This document shows, piece after piece, positions 41,377-48,183 of a stretch of 48,183 bases of DNA. Position numbers and translations under genes: made by a program. The stretch comes from Pseudomonas spelaei (GTDB taxonomy: Bacteria > Pseudomonadota > Gammaproteobacteria > Pseudomonadales > Pseudomonadaceae), in assembly GCF_009724245.1 (NCBI RefSeq), contig NZ_WNNK01000032.1:1-48183 (forward strand), given 5' to 3'. Positions within the stretch are counted from its first letter, which is position 1, and each line of letters begins with the position of its first letter. The notes below the pieces were generated by a model. It worked only from the letters and a program-made list of their open reading frames with translations. It had not been told where the DNA came from and searched no databases.

Positions 41377-43593
41377 CTATGCGGCTTTTCCGTTGTTGGC
41401 CATCTGGCGGAAGTCGTCGACCAAGTCATCTGGAAGCGATTCACTCAAGGTTTGGTACCCTGGCGCTTGCCACCAATCGCTGGTGGTTCCGGATCCTTTG
41501 CGCATACCCTCGACCAAGGCTTGAAGATCCTTGGGCATGGCTTCGTCGGGATCACTCGCAGGCAAGGGCATACGAATCTTCCACAGGTTACCGCCCTCGA
41601 TCAGCGCAAAGCATTGCCCCTTGGGCAGCGCCACTACGTGTGCCGGTTCGATCATCGGCACACTGACGCTTTGGATCTGGTCGTGGGTGTTGGATGTGAA
41701 AGCGGTCTTGCCGTTAATCGCATCATTGGCGCTGCTGGCCGGTGTGCTGGTAAACACTTGGACCTTTGGTAATTGGTTGGTTAGCAGCTCGGCTGTGGCG
41801 GTTTCGCGAACACGCAACATAAACAGGTTGTTGAAATTACCGATGACTTGGCCAGCCTTCGCACGGTTGCCGATTTTTGCCTCGATGTCGCTCATGGTCT
41901 GGGTATAGGCGGTGATCTGCATGCCGGCGCCGCCGCCCTTGTTGATCATGGGTATAAACTCATCACCCATGAGCTCGTTGAATTCGTCAGCGTGCACATT
42001 GATCGCTACCTTGGTGCCTGTAGCCCCGGGTAAACCGTCATCAATACCGAACTTGTAGATGTGGCCAGCGACTGAAACCAGGTCGCTGAACATGGAGTTG
42101 CCCACCGCCGCAGCCACCTCCGTATCGGACAAAGCATCCAGGCCGACATAGACCACCGCCCGTTTGCGGATGACCTGCATCCAGTCGAAGATGGGTCGTG
42201 GATCCTCAAGGTCCATGTAGTCAGGAGACAGCAGCTCTGCAATACGCCCCGTGGTCAGTTTTTCCAGCAGTGGTAGCAGGCTGGCCACGATCTTGTCGAA
42301 ATAGGTTTTGTCATAACGCACTGCTGATCGCAGGCCCTCCATCACCGGGTCGGAGATGCGTTGCTGAGTAAGATACATGTCCAGGGCTATCACGCGCAGG
42401 GGGCGATCCTTCATGGCAAAACTGAGGTTCTTGCGATCGATCTTGCCTTCCACTTCAACGATGGTTTGCCAGGCCCTTGGATCATGTTCGGCAAAGTGCT
42501 TTTGGGCGTACTCAATGAACAGCGCATCGATGTTGGTCACATGCTTGAGAATTTGCTCATAGTCCGGTCTGCGTCCGAGGGCGACCAAGGCGCGTGCGAT
42601 GATGTTGACGAAGCGCCAGGCAAACTCGCGGAACGCCGCTGAGTTGCCTTCCCCTGATAGTTGCCCGGCGATCCGGGTGGCCACTTCCGAGATCCGACCA
42701 AATCGGCCAACGGCGTTGTAGCGTGCTGAGTGGTCCGGCCAGCCCAGATGGAACACATAAAACTCATCCAGCCTGCCGGCACGTTTGCACTCGATGTACA
42801 TGCGTTTCAGAAGGTCGGCATCGCCTTTTGGGTCAAAGACAATCACCACCTCGCGATCCAGGTTCATTTCTTCATTACGCTGGCTCCGATGAACAGGCTG
42901 CACGCGACGACCCACTGGAACGCGGCGTCGGGGACGCTTGCGGGTGCGTCTAATGTCCTGGGTGATAAACAGTTCGGCCAGACGGGTCTTGCCCACCCGC
43001 GTGGTGCCCAGCACCAGGGAGTGCCCAACCCGCTCACCCAATGGCAAGCTGACGTCACCTTCGTGCGGTTCTATACCGTGCAAGCGCGGTAATCCGCCAA
43101 CGGGAGGAAGGGGGCGCGCTGGATTAATCGCGACGTCCCACGAGGTGGCCTTGGTCAGCAGCTTGAGCGGAAAGGGAGCGAACTCCAATCGCTCCTCGAT
43201 GCGCCGCGCCAGGGCATAGATTGAGGTAGGCTCGACATACTCGGCGTACTTGGGGAGATAGGTGTCCATCAACCGCTGGGTATGTTTTTGAGTCCAGCGA
43301 AAACCTTTGCCGATGAACAGCCGCTCATTGCTGACCGGGATATCTCTGCTGGTCATGGTGTAGTGGGGCAGGCGTCGAATATTGCGGCGGTAACGCAACA
43401 CCACTAGGGCCTGTTTCAGGCGAACAACCCCAAGGCCCAAAAAACCTGTAGCGGCGACCACCCCGAATAAAGGCGTCAGAGCAAACGCCCAAGGCGCGAA
43501 AATACAAAGCAGTGACGCAGCGACGCAAACACAAACTGTATAAAGTTCGACGGCAGGGCGTAGTAACGATTCAATGGTGTAGGCGCTGGCCAT
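41377..43593 (-). CDS. traD: conjugative coupling factor TraD (TIGR03743, SXT/TOL type)
   Basis: A protein of 738 residues. Two N-terminal membrane helices (about 20-60) are followed by a RecA-like ATPase domain with Walker A GTTRVGKT (about residues 194-201), Walker B VVIVFDPKGDADLL (about 245) and a second acidic motif INVHADEFNELMGDEFIPM (about 525). It should recruit the relaxosome and pump the DNA strand into the mating pore. Start has AGGAAGTG upstream. A basic, possibly inserted stretch (RTRKRPRRRVPVGRR) follows the Walker A region. Length is normal. Confidence 0.92.
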   Translation of the reverse strand: MASAYTIESLLRPAVELYTVCVCVAASLLCIFAPWAFALTPLFGVVAATGFLGLGVVRLKQALVVLRYRRNIRRLPHYTMTSRDIPVSNERLFIGKGFRWTQKHTQRLMDTYLPKYAEYVEPTSIYALARRIEERLEFAPFPLKLLTKATSWDVAINPARPLPPVGGLPRLHGIEPHEGDVSLPLGERVGHSLVLGTTRVGKTRLAELFITQDIRRTRKRPRRRVPVGRRVQPVHRSQRNEEMNLDREVVIVFDPKGDADLLKRMYIECKRAGRLDEFYVFHLGWPDHSARYNAVGRFGRISEVATRIAGQLSGEGNSAAFREFAWRFVNIIARALVALGRRPDYEQILKHVTNIDALFIEYAQKHFAEHDPRAWQTIVEVEGKIDRKNLSFAMKDRPLRVIALDMYLTQQRISDPVMEGLRSAVRYDKTYFDKIVASLLPLLEKLTTGRIAELLSPDYMDLEDPRPIFDWMQVIRKRAVVYVGLDALSDTEVAAAVGNSMFSDLVSVAGHIYKFGIDDGLPGATGTKVAINVHADEFNELMGDEFIPMINKGGGAGMQITAYTQTMSDIEAKIGNRAKAGQVIGNFNNLFMLRVRETATAELLTNQLPKVQVFTSTPASSANDAINGKTAFTSNTHDQIQSVSVPMIEPAHVVALPKGQCFALIEGGNLWKIRMPLPASDPDEAMPKDLQALVEGMRKGSGTTSDWWQAPGYQTLSESLPDDLVDDFRQMANNGKAA

Positions 43594-43596
43594 GTT

Positions 43597-44007
43597 TCAC
43601 TTCCTATGATTGACAGGGCTTAGCGACCCCACCGTTTCGAAATGGAAAACAACAGGCTTGCCTGTCTCAACGATCAGCCCATAGGACTTGGCCAGGCGGT
43701 AAATGGGGTGGTAGCTGTTGAGGGAGTTGACGTGTCCGGCAATGCGCTCTCGCCAGACTTCCAGCGGCATCGCTGCCTTGCTCAAGTTGCACGGCACGCA
43801 CGCGGGCATCATGTTGCCGATGGCGTGGTTCTCAGGCCGCCCCAAAACGATAGCGCCGGTGTACTGGCCGTTCACCTGTTCAGGTTCTCGCCATACTGCT
43901 TCCATGTGGTCCGCATGCCACCGGTCACCCAGCAGAACACTGCAGTATGCGCACCGACCCGCGAATTTAGCGTGAAGCTCGCAGCGTTGCTTCTTAGTCA
44001 GCTTCAT
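43597..44007 (-). CDS. HNH endonuclease-like protein
   Basis: A protein of 136 residues with the HNH layout: CAYC near residues 19-22, the HADHMEAV core near 31-38, NMMPACVPCNLSKAAM near 66-81. The two CxxC pairs bind zinc. AGGAGG lies 10 nt before the ATG. It is inserted between a small conserved gene and traD, with 3 nt to traD. It could be a free-standing homing-type nuclease or help in entry exclusion or defence; the role is not known. Confidence 0.75.
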   Translation of the reverse strand: MKLTKKQRCELHAKFAGRCAYCSVLLGDRWHADHMEAVWREPEQVNGQYTGAIVLGRPENHAIGNMMPACVPCNLSKAAMPLEVWRERIAGHVNSLNSYHPIYRLAKSYGLIVETGKPVVFHFETVGSLSPVNHRK

Positions 44008-44251
44008 GGGGCCGGGATCCTCCTTTGACTCGTGATGATGAATGGGTTAACTCTTGTCTCGCTCGCTCAACGTCCTCTGGCAGGCGCTCTTTTAGCCGCT
44101 GACATAGCGCCACCTCGTCACCTGGTGCGCGGGCGATGACGGTGCCGCCATAGAGCTTGGCGACATAGGTGACCTGCTCTAAAAGCAGTTGGCTTGCTCG
44201 CGGGTCATCCGGTTGCTTGATGACCAAGGTGATGTGCATAAGAGAGGCCAT
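43994..44251 (-). CDS. ICE-associated hypothetical protein
   Basis: A protein of 85 residues (MASLMHITLVIKQPDDPRASQ). An alternative start four codons in (MHITLV) fits the beta-strand beginning better. It appears to be a small soluble alpha/beta protein. It overlaps the HNH gene by 14 nt. No motif gives a function. Confidence 0.6.
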   Translation of the reverse strand: MASLMHITLVIKQPDDPRASQLLLEQVTYVAKLYGGTVIARAPGDEVALCQRLKERLPEDVERARQELTHSSSRVKGGSRPHEAD

Positions 44252-44258
44252 ACCCAGG

Positions 44259-44762
44259 TTACTGCTGGATCGTTGTGGCAGTGATCAGCAGCGGGTAGTG
44301 CTTAATTCCCAGGCGCTGTGCAAGATCATTTGAAGGTGCCGGGACCATCTGAAGCCCACCCGCCCAACGTTGAATTTCGGCAAATCGTTCGGCGTTGGTC
44401 ACGTTGACCACCAGACCTACCGCGTTCAACTGCTGCAGTAGCTCGTGGCGTTCTGATAACCAAGTTCGGGACCGCTCATCATCACCCACCAGAAACAGAG
44501 GCTGTAGGCCAGGGGCATTGATTACCCGACCTTGCACCCGACCGGGTGTCAGTTCGTCAGAGCGCACTGGGAACGAACCCAGTCCACGTACACCAATGTG
44601 TTCTGGTTGTGCCGGCTGCTCAATAGGTTCTGGAACCAAGTCCTGATAGTAGGGTAGGGCGGAAACACCGCCGCCATCCTCAACCACGATCAACGAACTG
44701 GCATGCGCCGCCATGGATGAAGCCAAGCACAGCAACATCACGAGATTCAGCAAGTTATTCAT
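44259..44762 (-). CDS. ICE protein, TIGR03765 (PFL_4695) family
   Basis: A protein of 167 residues with a signal peptide (about 1-21, LVMLLCLASSMAAHA) and a periplasmic domain starting LIVVEDGGGVSALPYYQDL. PVRSDELTPGRV and GIKHYPLLITATTI are typical family segments. It overlaps the transglycosylase gene by 4 nt. The family is restricted to conjugative islands and its role in the mating apparatus is not defined. Confidence 0.86.
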   Translation of the reverse strand: MNNLLNLVMLLCLASSMAAHASSLIVVEDGGGVSALPYYQDLVPEPIEQPAQPEHIGVRGLGSFPVRSDELTPGRVQGRVINAPGLQPLFLVGDDERSRTWLSERHELLQQLNAVGLVVNVTNAERFAEIQRWAGGLQMVPAPSNDLAQRLGIKHYPLLITATTIQQ

Positions 44763-45316
44763 GGATTATTCGCCATCAGGTTGATGCCGGTGACACGGCT
44801 AAGGTGTTTGGCAAAGGCACGGCGATAGCGGGCGGCGGGTTCGCCCCCGGCCGGGCGGTGGTAGCGGCCAGCGGCCGTGATCCAGTCGCCGCCTTTGGCT
44901 TTTTGCTCTGCGAGGATCTGCGCGGTAACTGACAGGTTCTTGTATGGGTCCAGCCCTTCGCAGGGGTAGTTGTAACGGTGGCCATTGGCGCCGATGTTGG
45001 TTTGCCCAAGACCGACGTCAACCCGATTGGGGCCTGCGGTCTGAATGGCGATTAGCAGTGCCTTGCAGGCATCGCTGCGGGTTGCAAAACGGTAACCGGC
45101 GCCGGCGACGTTCAATGTCCAGGGCCAAGGCACGAGTTGGCCTCGAAGCCGGGTACCGCTTTCCTGCAGTGCGACGGAATACAACACTTCGGACGGAACG
45201 CCGGCAGGCAGGGCGATCAGTTGATAAGCCGGTGGTGGTACCTCGGCAGCGTTAGCAAGTGCAACGCTAAGCAGTAGGCCACCCACCAGCGCTGCTTGAA
45301 CTACTGACGCTGCCAT
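44759..45316 (-). CDS. periplasmic lytic transglycosylase (VirB1-like)
   Basis: A protein of 185 residues with a signal peptide (about 1-23) and an SLT domain. ALQES carries the catalytic Glu (about residue 52), then VDVGLGQTNIG and the AAGRYHRP motif. It opens the peptidoglycan for assembly of the T4SS. It overlaps TIGR03759 by 16 nt and TIGR03765 by 4 nt. Confidence 0.9.
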   Translation of the reverse strand: MAASVVQAALVGGLLLSVALANAAEVPPPAYQLIALPAGVPSEVLYSVALQESGTRLRGQLVPWPWTLNVAGAGYRFATRSDACKALLIAIQTAGPNRVDVGLGQTNIGANGHRYNYPCEGLDPYKNLSVTAQILAEQKAKGGDWITAAGRYHRPAGGEPAARYRRAFAKHLSRVTGINLMANNP

Positions 45317-46077
45317 TGCCCATTCACCTCGCGTACCACTGCAGGCAGCTCGCCACCTAAGCCAAGGCCAAGCCAGCGGCCGCCATCATGATTCAGGGTT
45401 ATCTGGCGATTGCGCACGCTGGTCGGTTCGACACCGGCCAGAATCGCCCAATGCCGGATCTTTTCGTCATCACCCTGGCTATCCACGAAGTACACGTCGA
45501 AGGATTGCTTTTGCCCCAGCAGTTCTCTAATGCGGGCAATGCATGCGGTACAGTTGTCTTGTACGAAGATCGCCAGCCGACCATCCCCCTTCAGAGAAGG
45601 CTGCAGAGGAAGAGAGGCCGGAGAGGTCGGGTTGGATGAAATCTGGATGACTTTTTCATTGGGGTAGAGGCGAGCGAACGCTTGGTCATAGGCCCATTGA
45701 TAAGCCAGTTCTTTATCAACACGCTGTCGCTCGGCATGCACTTGCAGCTCGGCATAGCGCCTACGTTCTTCGGCCGATTGTGCTTCGATGCCAAGCGCAG
45801 CCAACGGATCCAGACCTGGCGAATAGAGCCCACGCGGCCCCTGCATCACCGTTTGATACCGGGTCCATTCTTGGGGGGTTAAGCCCCACTCGCGGGCAAG
45901 CTCCGTTTGATTGGGACCTTGGGTAGTATTTTGGATTTCGCTGTGATACGTACTGATGGCGGAGGTCGTGGGTGCCGCCTGACAACCAAAGGCAAATAAA
46001 AGTGCTGCCCAGCTTGCTATGCATCGTGAAGGGCTCGTCGAGCTTGGTTTTTTGGGTGCGGAGAATGGGATGTACAT
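45301..46077 (-). CDS. ICE protein, TIGR03759 (PFL_4693) family
   Basis: A protein of 258 residues with a signal peptide (about 20-35) and a family region starting ELAREWGLTPQEWTRYQTVMQGPRG. The C-terminal domain has a thioredoxin-like appearance, with CTAC near residues 177-180 followed by FDVYFVDSQGDDEKIRHWA. It is periplasmic and perhaps helps disulfide formation in the mating apparatus (inference). It lies 8 nt after the upstream gene. Confidence 0.87.
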   Translation of the reverse strand: MYIPFSAPKKPSSTSPSRCIASWAALLFAFGCQAAPTTSAISTYHSEIQNTTQGPNQTELAREWGLTPQEWTRYQTVMQGPRGLYSPGLDPLAALGIEAQSAEERRRYAELQVHAERQRVDKELAYQWAYDQAFARLYPNEKVIQISSNPTSPASLPLQPSLKGDGRLAIFVQDNCTACIARIRELLGQKQSFDVYFVDSQGDDEKIRHWAILAGVEPTSVRNRQITLNHDGGRWLGLGLGGELPAVVREVNGQWQRQ

Positions 46078-46085
46078 AGTGGCTC

Positions 46086-46796
46086 CTATTGCGCGACGGT
46101 TACGGTTTGTGGTGTTCCGCTCACATCAAAGCGTGCGGATCTGCCGTCCAGCGCATTGAGGCGCCAGGCTGTCCCCACCACCGAGTCACCCGGGCGAATC
46201 AAATAGATTTGGCTCAGCTGCGTGCTTCCAGGGGGAGCTACGGACAAAAAGCGTTCTCCACCACGGTATTCGATGCCTAAAACGGTAAAGGGCGGGGCCT
46301 GCGGAAAAACGGCGGTGCTACTGGGCTTTTGGGGAGGAAGAGGTTTGCGGGCAATGATCGTTGGTTTTGGAGCCGCTGCGGGGGCTTGTTTGATTTGAGA
46401 TTGACTCAGTTCGAGAAGCCGATTGTCGAACGCTTCCAGACTGGCTTGAAGTACTACCAGCTCGCCGGTAGTTGCGGCATTTCGAGCAAGTTCTTGCACT
46501 GTTTCGGCCGCTTGCTTTGCATAAGTCTGCGCTGCATCGATCCGGTTCGACAGCGCTTGCTGGCCGGAGCGGAAGTCTTCGTTGGGCACTAAATTTTTGC
46601 TGTCGACCGCATCCAGCCTTTCGTCGACCTTGGTAAATCGTGCTAACAACGTATCAAGCGAATCCTTGTCAGCGGTAGCGGTCAGGCTGACGCTCAGCTT
46701 GGAAAGCTGATAATGCTCATAACCCAGGACTCCTGCCACGATGGTAAGGCAGAAGCTGAGTATCACAGTGGTTCGAGTGGGGCGTGATAGGTTCAT
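46086..46796 (-). CDS. membrane-anchored coiled-coil protein of the transfer operon
   Basis: A protein of 236 residues from MNLSRPTRTTVILSF (GAGG upstream; a frame 12 codons longer is less likely). There is one N-terminal membrane helix (about 10-28), a coiled coil (about 35-130) and a C-terminal beta-rich periplasmic domain (about 165-236). It occurs in the same place in PFGI-1-like islands as a conserved hypothetical protein and may be linked to the type IVb pilus or the mating pore. First gene of the rightmost leftward operon; motif copy 2 lies 50 bp upstream. Confidence 0.7.
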   Translation of the reverse strand: MNLSRPTRTTVILSFCLTIVAGVLGYEHYQLSKLSVSLTATADKDSLDTLLARFTKVDERLDAVDSKNLVPNEDFRSGQQALSNRIDAAQTYAKQAAETVQELARNAATTGELVVLQASLEAFDNRLLELSQSQIKQAPAAAPKPTIIARKPLPPQKPSSTAVFPQAPPFTVLGIEYRGGERFLSVAPPGSTQLSQIYLIRPGDSVVGTAWRLNALDGRSARFDVSGTPQTVTVAQ

Positions 46797-46822
46797 GGGC
46801 GTCCTCGCGCGAAAGCGAAGAC

Positions 46823-46874
46823 ACCCTCTCAAACCGGCTTGTTAAGTGCAGCAGGAAATAGGTTTTCCAGGGGA
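46823..46874. repeat. direct repeat, left copy (right copy 47917-47968)
   Basis: CCCTCTCAAACCGGCTTGTT followed by the 17-base motif and GGTTTTCC-AGGGG. The right copy differs at a handful of positions. It duplicates an upstream regulatory region. Confidence 0.7.
46846..46862 (-). promoter_or_regulatory. conserved upstream motif, copy 2
   Basis: CCTATTTCCTGCTGCAC, identical to copy 1 over 17 bases, 50-66 bp before the operon at 46796. The match to copy 3 at 47939-47955 extends to about 50 bp. Confidence 0.55.
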
Positions 46875-47154
46875 GGAGGTTTTTTGTGAGTCACTGAGAA
46901 GTACCAGAAACTGGCAGGCAAAACTGCGGAAGGGATTTGTTGACGCTGATTCTTTTTCGACTCCCCACCTGCCGGAATTTCATTGAACCACCTCAGACGT
47001 CAAAAAGTGTTGCTGCTGACCGGATGGGTGGGGCTCTGTTCCTTCATGCCCTTTTCACCGTCAAGAGATTATGGTCTCCCTACTCTCCGGCGGGCCCATG
47101 GTGGATTTTTCTTCGTCTGCTAACCTGATGACCTATTCGAAAGGAATCGACGCC
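46875..47154. other. gap without a recognised gene
   Basis: About 280 bases between divergent genes, holding presumably the promoters of the leftward transfer operon and of the rightward small gene at 47155. No clear coding sequence. Confidence 0.4.
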
Positions 47155-47373
47155 ATGCCAAACCAATACGTGCTTCCCGATATGCTCGAAAAAATCTACG
47201 AAAACCAACTAGCCCTTGAAGCAGCGCTGATGGAGTTGACCTTAGAAGTCGAGCGCCAAGGAGCAGGTGTCGCCGGGGAGAACGTTCGTGGAGCCTTGCA
47301 CACAATCGGTGAAAATGCTGGGCATATAAAGCAAAGCCTGGCAAAGCTCAGAGCAGACTCTAGCTACAAGTGA
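47155..47373 (+). CDS. small helical protein (72 aa), paralog of the gene at 47547
   Basis: MPNQYVLPDMLEKIYENQLAL opens a helical protein. ATG 47155 has AAAGGAA about 10 nt upstream. The pattern ENQLAL-x-AA-x-x-ELT and later V-x-GAL-x-x-x-x-x-N-x-x-x-I-x-x-SLA is shared with the 69-residue product at 47547. No domain is recognised. It may form coiled-coil dimers. Confidence 0.6.
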   Translation: MPNQYVLPDMLEKIYENQLALEAALMELTLEVERQGAGVAGENVRGALHTIGENAGHIKQSLAKLRADSSYK

Positions 47374-47546
47374 CAGACACGCTGCTACCTGTAACAATTT
47401 TATTACGTTTCGTCGTCATTCTATTGATTGCGTCTCATTAGCAGCGCAAAATTCTGCCGCTGATGGAACAGTGCTATACGAAAAGGCTGACGCTCTACAG
47501 CCCCAAATCCCCCCAGCTATGAGCCCCTTCTCGCCGGTCTCCAGCC

Positions 47547-47756
47547 ATGCGACATGAAGATGTCATTCCCCCAGTACTTAAAGCACTCAACGAAAACCAG
47601 CTGGCACTGGTCGCTGCCATCGAAGAGTTAACCAAATGGGTAGGCGATCGGGGTTCCGTGGACACCGTCAGGAATGTGCACGGAGCCTTAGAAATGCTCG
47701 CTTATAACCAGGCGTCCATTGATATGAGTATCGCCTTAATGATGAGGCAGGACTAA
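47547..47756 (+). CDS. small helical protein (69 aa), paralog of the gene at 47155
   Basis: MRHEDVIPPVLKALNENQLAL with the same helical pattern as the product at 47155. The ribosome site is poor. The two genes are separated by about 170 bases with no common terminator seen between them. Function unknown. Confidence 0.55.
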   Translation: MRHEDVIPPVLKALNENQLALVAAIEELTKWVGDRGSVDTVRNVHGALEMLAYNQASIDMSIALMMRQD

Positions 47757-47843
47757 AAATGCTCAGTGGCAGCACCTAACTTTCACACGCAGGAGTACAC
47801 TTTTCCCGCTGGGAACTTACTCCCCCTTCGACCCAGCATTAGC

Positions 47844-47868
47844 CCGCGCATGCGGGCTTCTCTTTGAT
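47844..47868 (+). terminator. terminator-like hairpin before a group II intron scar
   Basis: GCCCGC-GCAT-GCGGGC followed by TTCTCTTT. Its stem is the same as that of the hairpin at 11426, next to the other intron fragment. Confidence 0.7.
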
Positions 47869-47875
47869 GTATTCA

Positions 47876-47917
47876 GTATGGGCGTAATTTTCGGGTGGAA
47901 GTCTCGCCGTAAGACGC
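47876..47917 (+). mobile_element. group II intron 5' scar
   Basis: CAGTATGGGCGTAATTTTC and GGGTGGAAGTCTCGCCGTAAG align with the start of the intron at 11461-11501 at about 33 of 40 positions with one gap. It lies just after a terminator hairpin, as expected of class C introns. Nothing further of the intron remains. Confidence 0.6.
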
Positions 47918-47938
47918 CCTCTCAAAGCGGTTTGTCAA

Positions 47939-47955
47939 GTGCAGCAGGAGATAGG
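47939..47955 (-). promoter_or_regulatory. conserved upstream motif, copy 3
   Basis: CCTATCTCCTGCTGCAC, one difference from copies 1 and 2. No minus-strand gene follows closely, so it is probably a duplicated, orphaned copy. Confidence 0.45.
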
Positions 47956-48002
47956 TTTTCCTGGGGGTATGGTTTCCCGACAATGGCTTCCCATACAAAT
48001 TT

Positions 48003-48036
48003 TTGGACATAAAAAACCCAGCCTGAGAGCTGGGTT
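48003..48036 (-). terminator. Rho-independent terminator
   Basis: On the minus strand AAACCCAGC-TCTCAG-GCTGGGTTTTTTATG: 8-9 bp stem and T-run. It ends a leftward transcript coming from beyond the window or from the last 150 bp. Confidence 0.8.
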
Positions 48037-48154
48037 TATCCCGTATTGCCTTGCAATCCTAGCAAGGTCGCATCCATGCCCGGCCATGTGCAACGCGGGA
48101 TTTGATTCTGCGTGCATCTGACGGAATGGGCAAGCAGCACCAACAATGTTGCGA

Positions 48155-48183
48155 ACACAAAACACCCCGCGATTGGCGGGGGT
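48155..48183 (-). terminator. terminator at the window edge
   Basis: ACCCCCGCCAATCGCGGGGTGTTTTGTG on the minus strand: CCCCGC/GCGGGG type stem and TGTTTT. Possibly cut by the window edge. Confidence 0.6.

Overview
The window looks like part of a Pseudomonas chromosome (probably the P. fluorescens group) carrying an integrative conjugative element (ICE) of the PFGI-1/SPI-7/ICEclc type. This rests on protein families recognised by eye (the PFL_46xx/47xx conjugation set, an S-type pyocin, Pseudomonas-like IS elements). No database search was run.

Layout. (1) 1-182: end of an IS3-family element. (2) 512-8997, minus strand: half of the mating-pore type IV secretion (T4SS) operon, from the RAQPRD protein through the small membrane proteins, TIGR03746/03749/03752 and a lipoprotein to the VirB4/TraC-like ATPase. 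(3) 9729-12233: debris, namely a solo IS end, an excisionase and truncated integrase, three small membrane proteins, a truncated phage gene, a 5' group II intron fragment and the first codons of a TIGR03755 gene. (4) 12256-13625: TIGR03756 and TIGR03757, displaced from their usual place after the ATPase. (5) 14332-18771: a bacteriocin locus with an S-type pyocin ending in a colicin D-type tRNase domain plus immunity gene, then a silent colicin E5-type tRNase tail plus immunity gene, then a third toxin tail plus small gene, each followed by a terminator. (6) 18882-22850: an ATP-grasp protein, an IS30 element with a nonsense-mutated transposase, half an IS3 element, and a duplicated scrap of the transfer operon. 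(7) 22984-38806, all minus strand: a peptide-handling island described below. (8) 39831-46796, minus strand: the other half of the transfer operon (TIGR03747, TraD coupling protein, HNH protein, TIGR03765, lytic transglycosylase, TIGR03759, membrane protein). (9) 46846-48183: repeats, two paralogous small genes, a group II intron scar and terminators.

The peptide island encodes, in transcription order, an ABC exporter, TldD and TldE proteases, then a very small gene, then a dedicated TonB-ExbB-ExbD motor, a TonB-dependent outer-membrane receptor and a complete YejA-B-E-F importer. YejABEF is the importer family that takes up microcin C, and TldD/E processes small peptides, including microcin B17 and the Yersinia microcin C-like product. 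Between tldE and tonB there is an 8-codon reading frame (33724-33698, MIVPNLSG). It has a strong Shine-Dalgarno sequence, a good -24/-12 (sigma54-type) promoter match upstream and hairpins ending in a T-run just downstream. This resembles the mccA-terminator-mccB layout of microcin C, but no MccB-like adenylating enzyme is present. I infer a self-contained system that makes, trims, exports and re-imports (or pirates) a very small peptide. This is the strongest candidate for an undescribed system here. The main alternative is that the 8-codon frame is a leader that only regulates tonB.

The cargo (about 9.2-39.8 kb) sits between two parts of one transfer operon that are normally close together. 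With the displaced TIGR03757-03756 pair and the truncated TIGR03755, this suggests a heavily rearranged element that may no longer transfer by itself.
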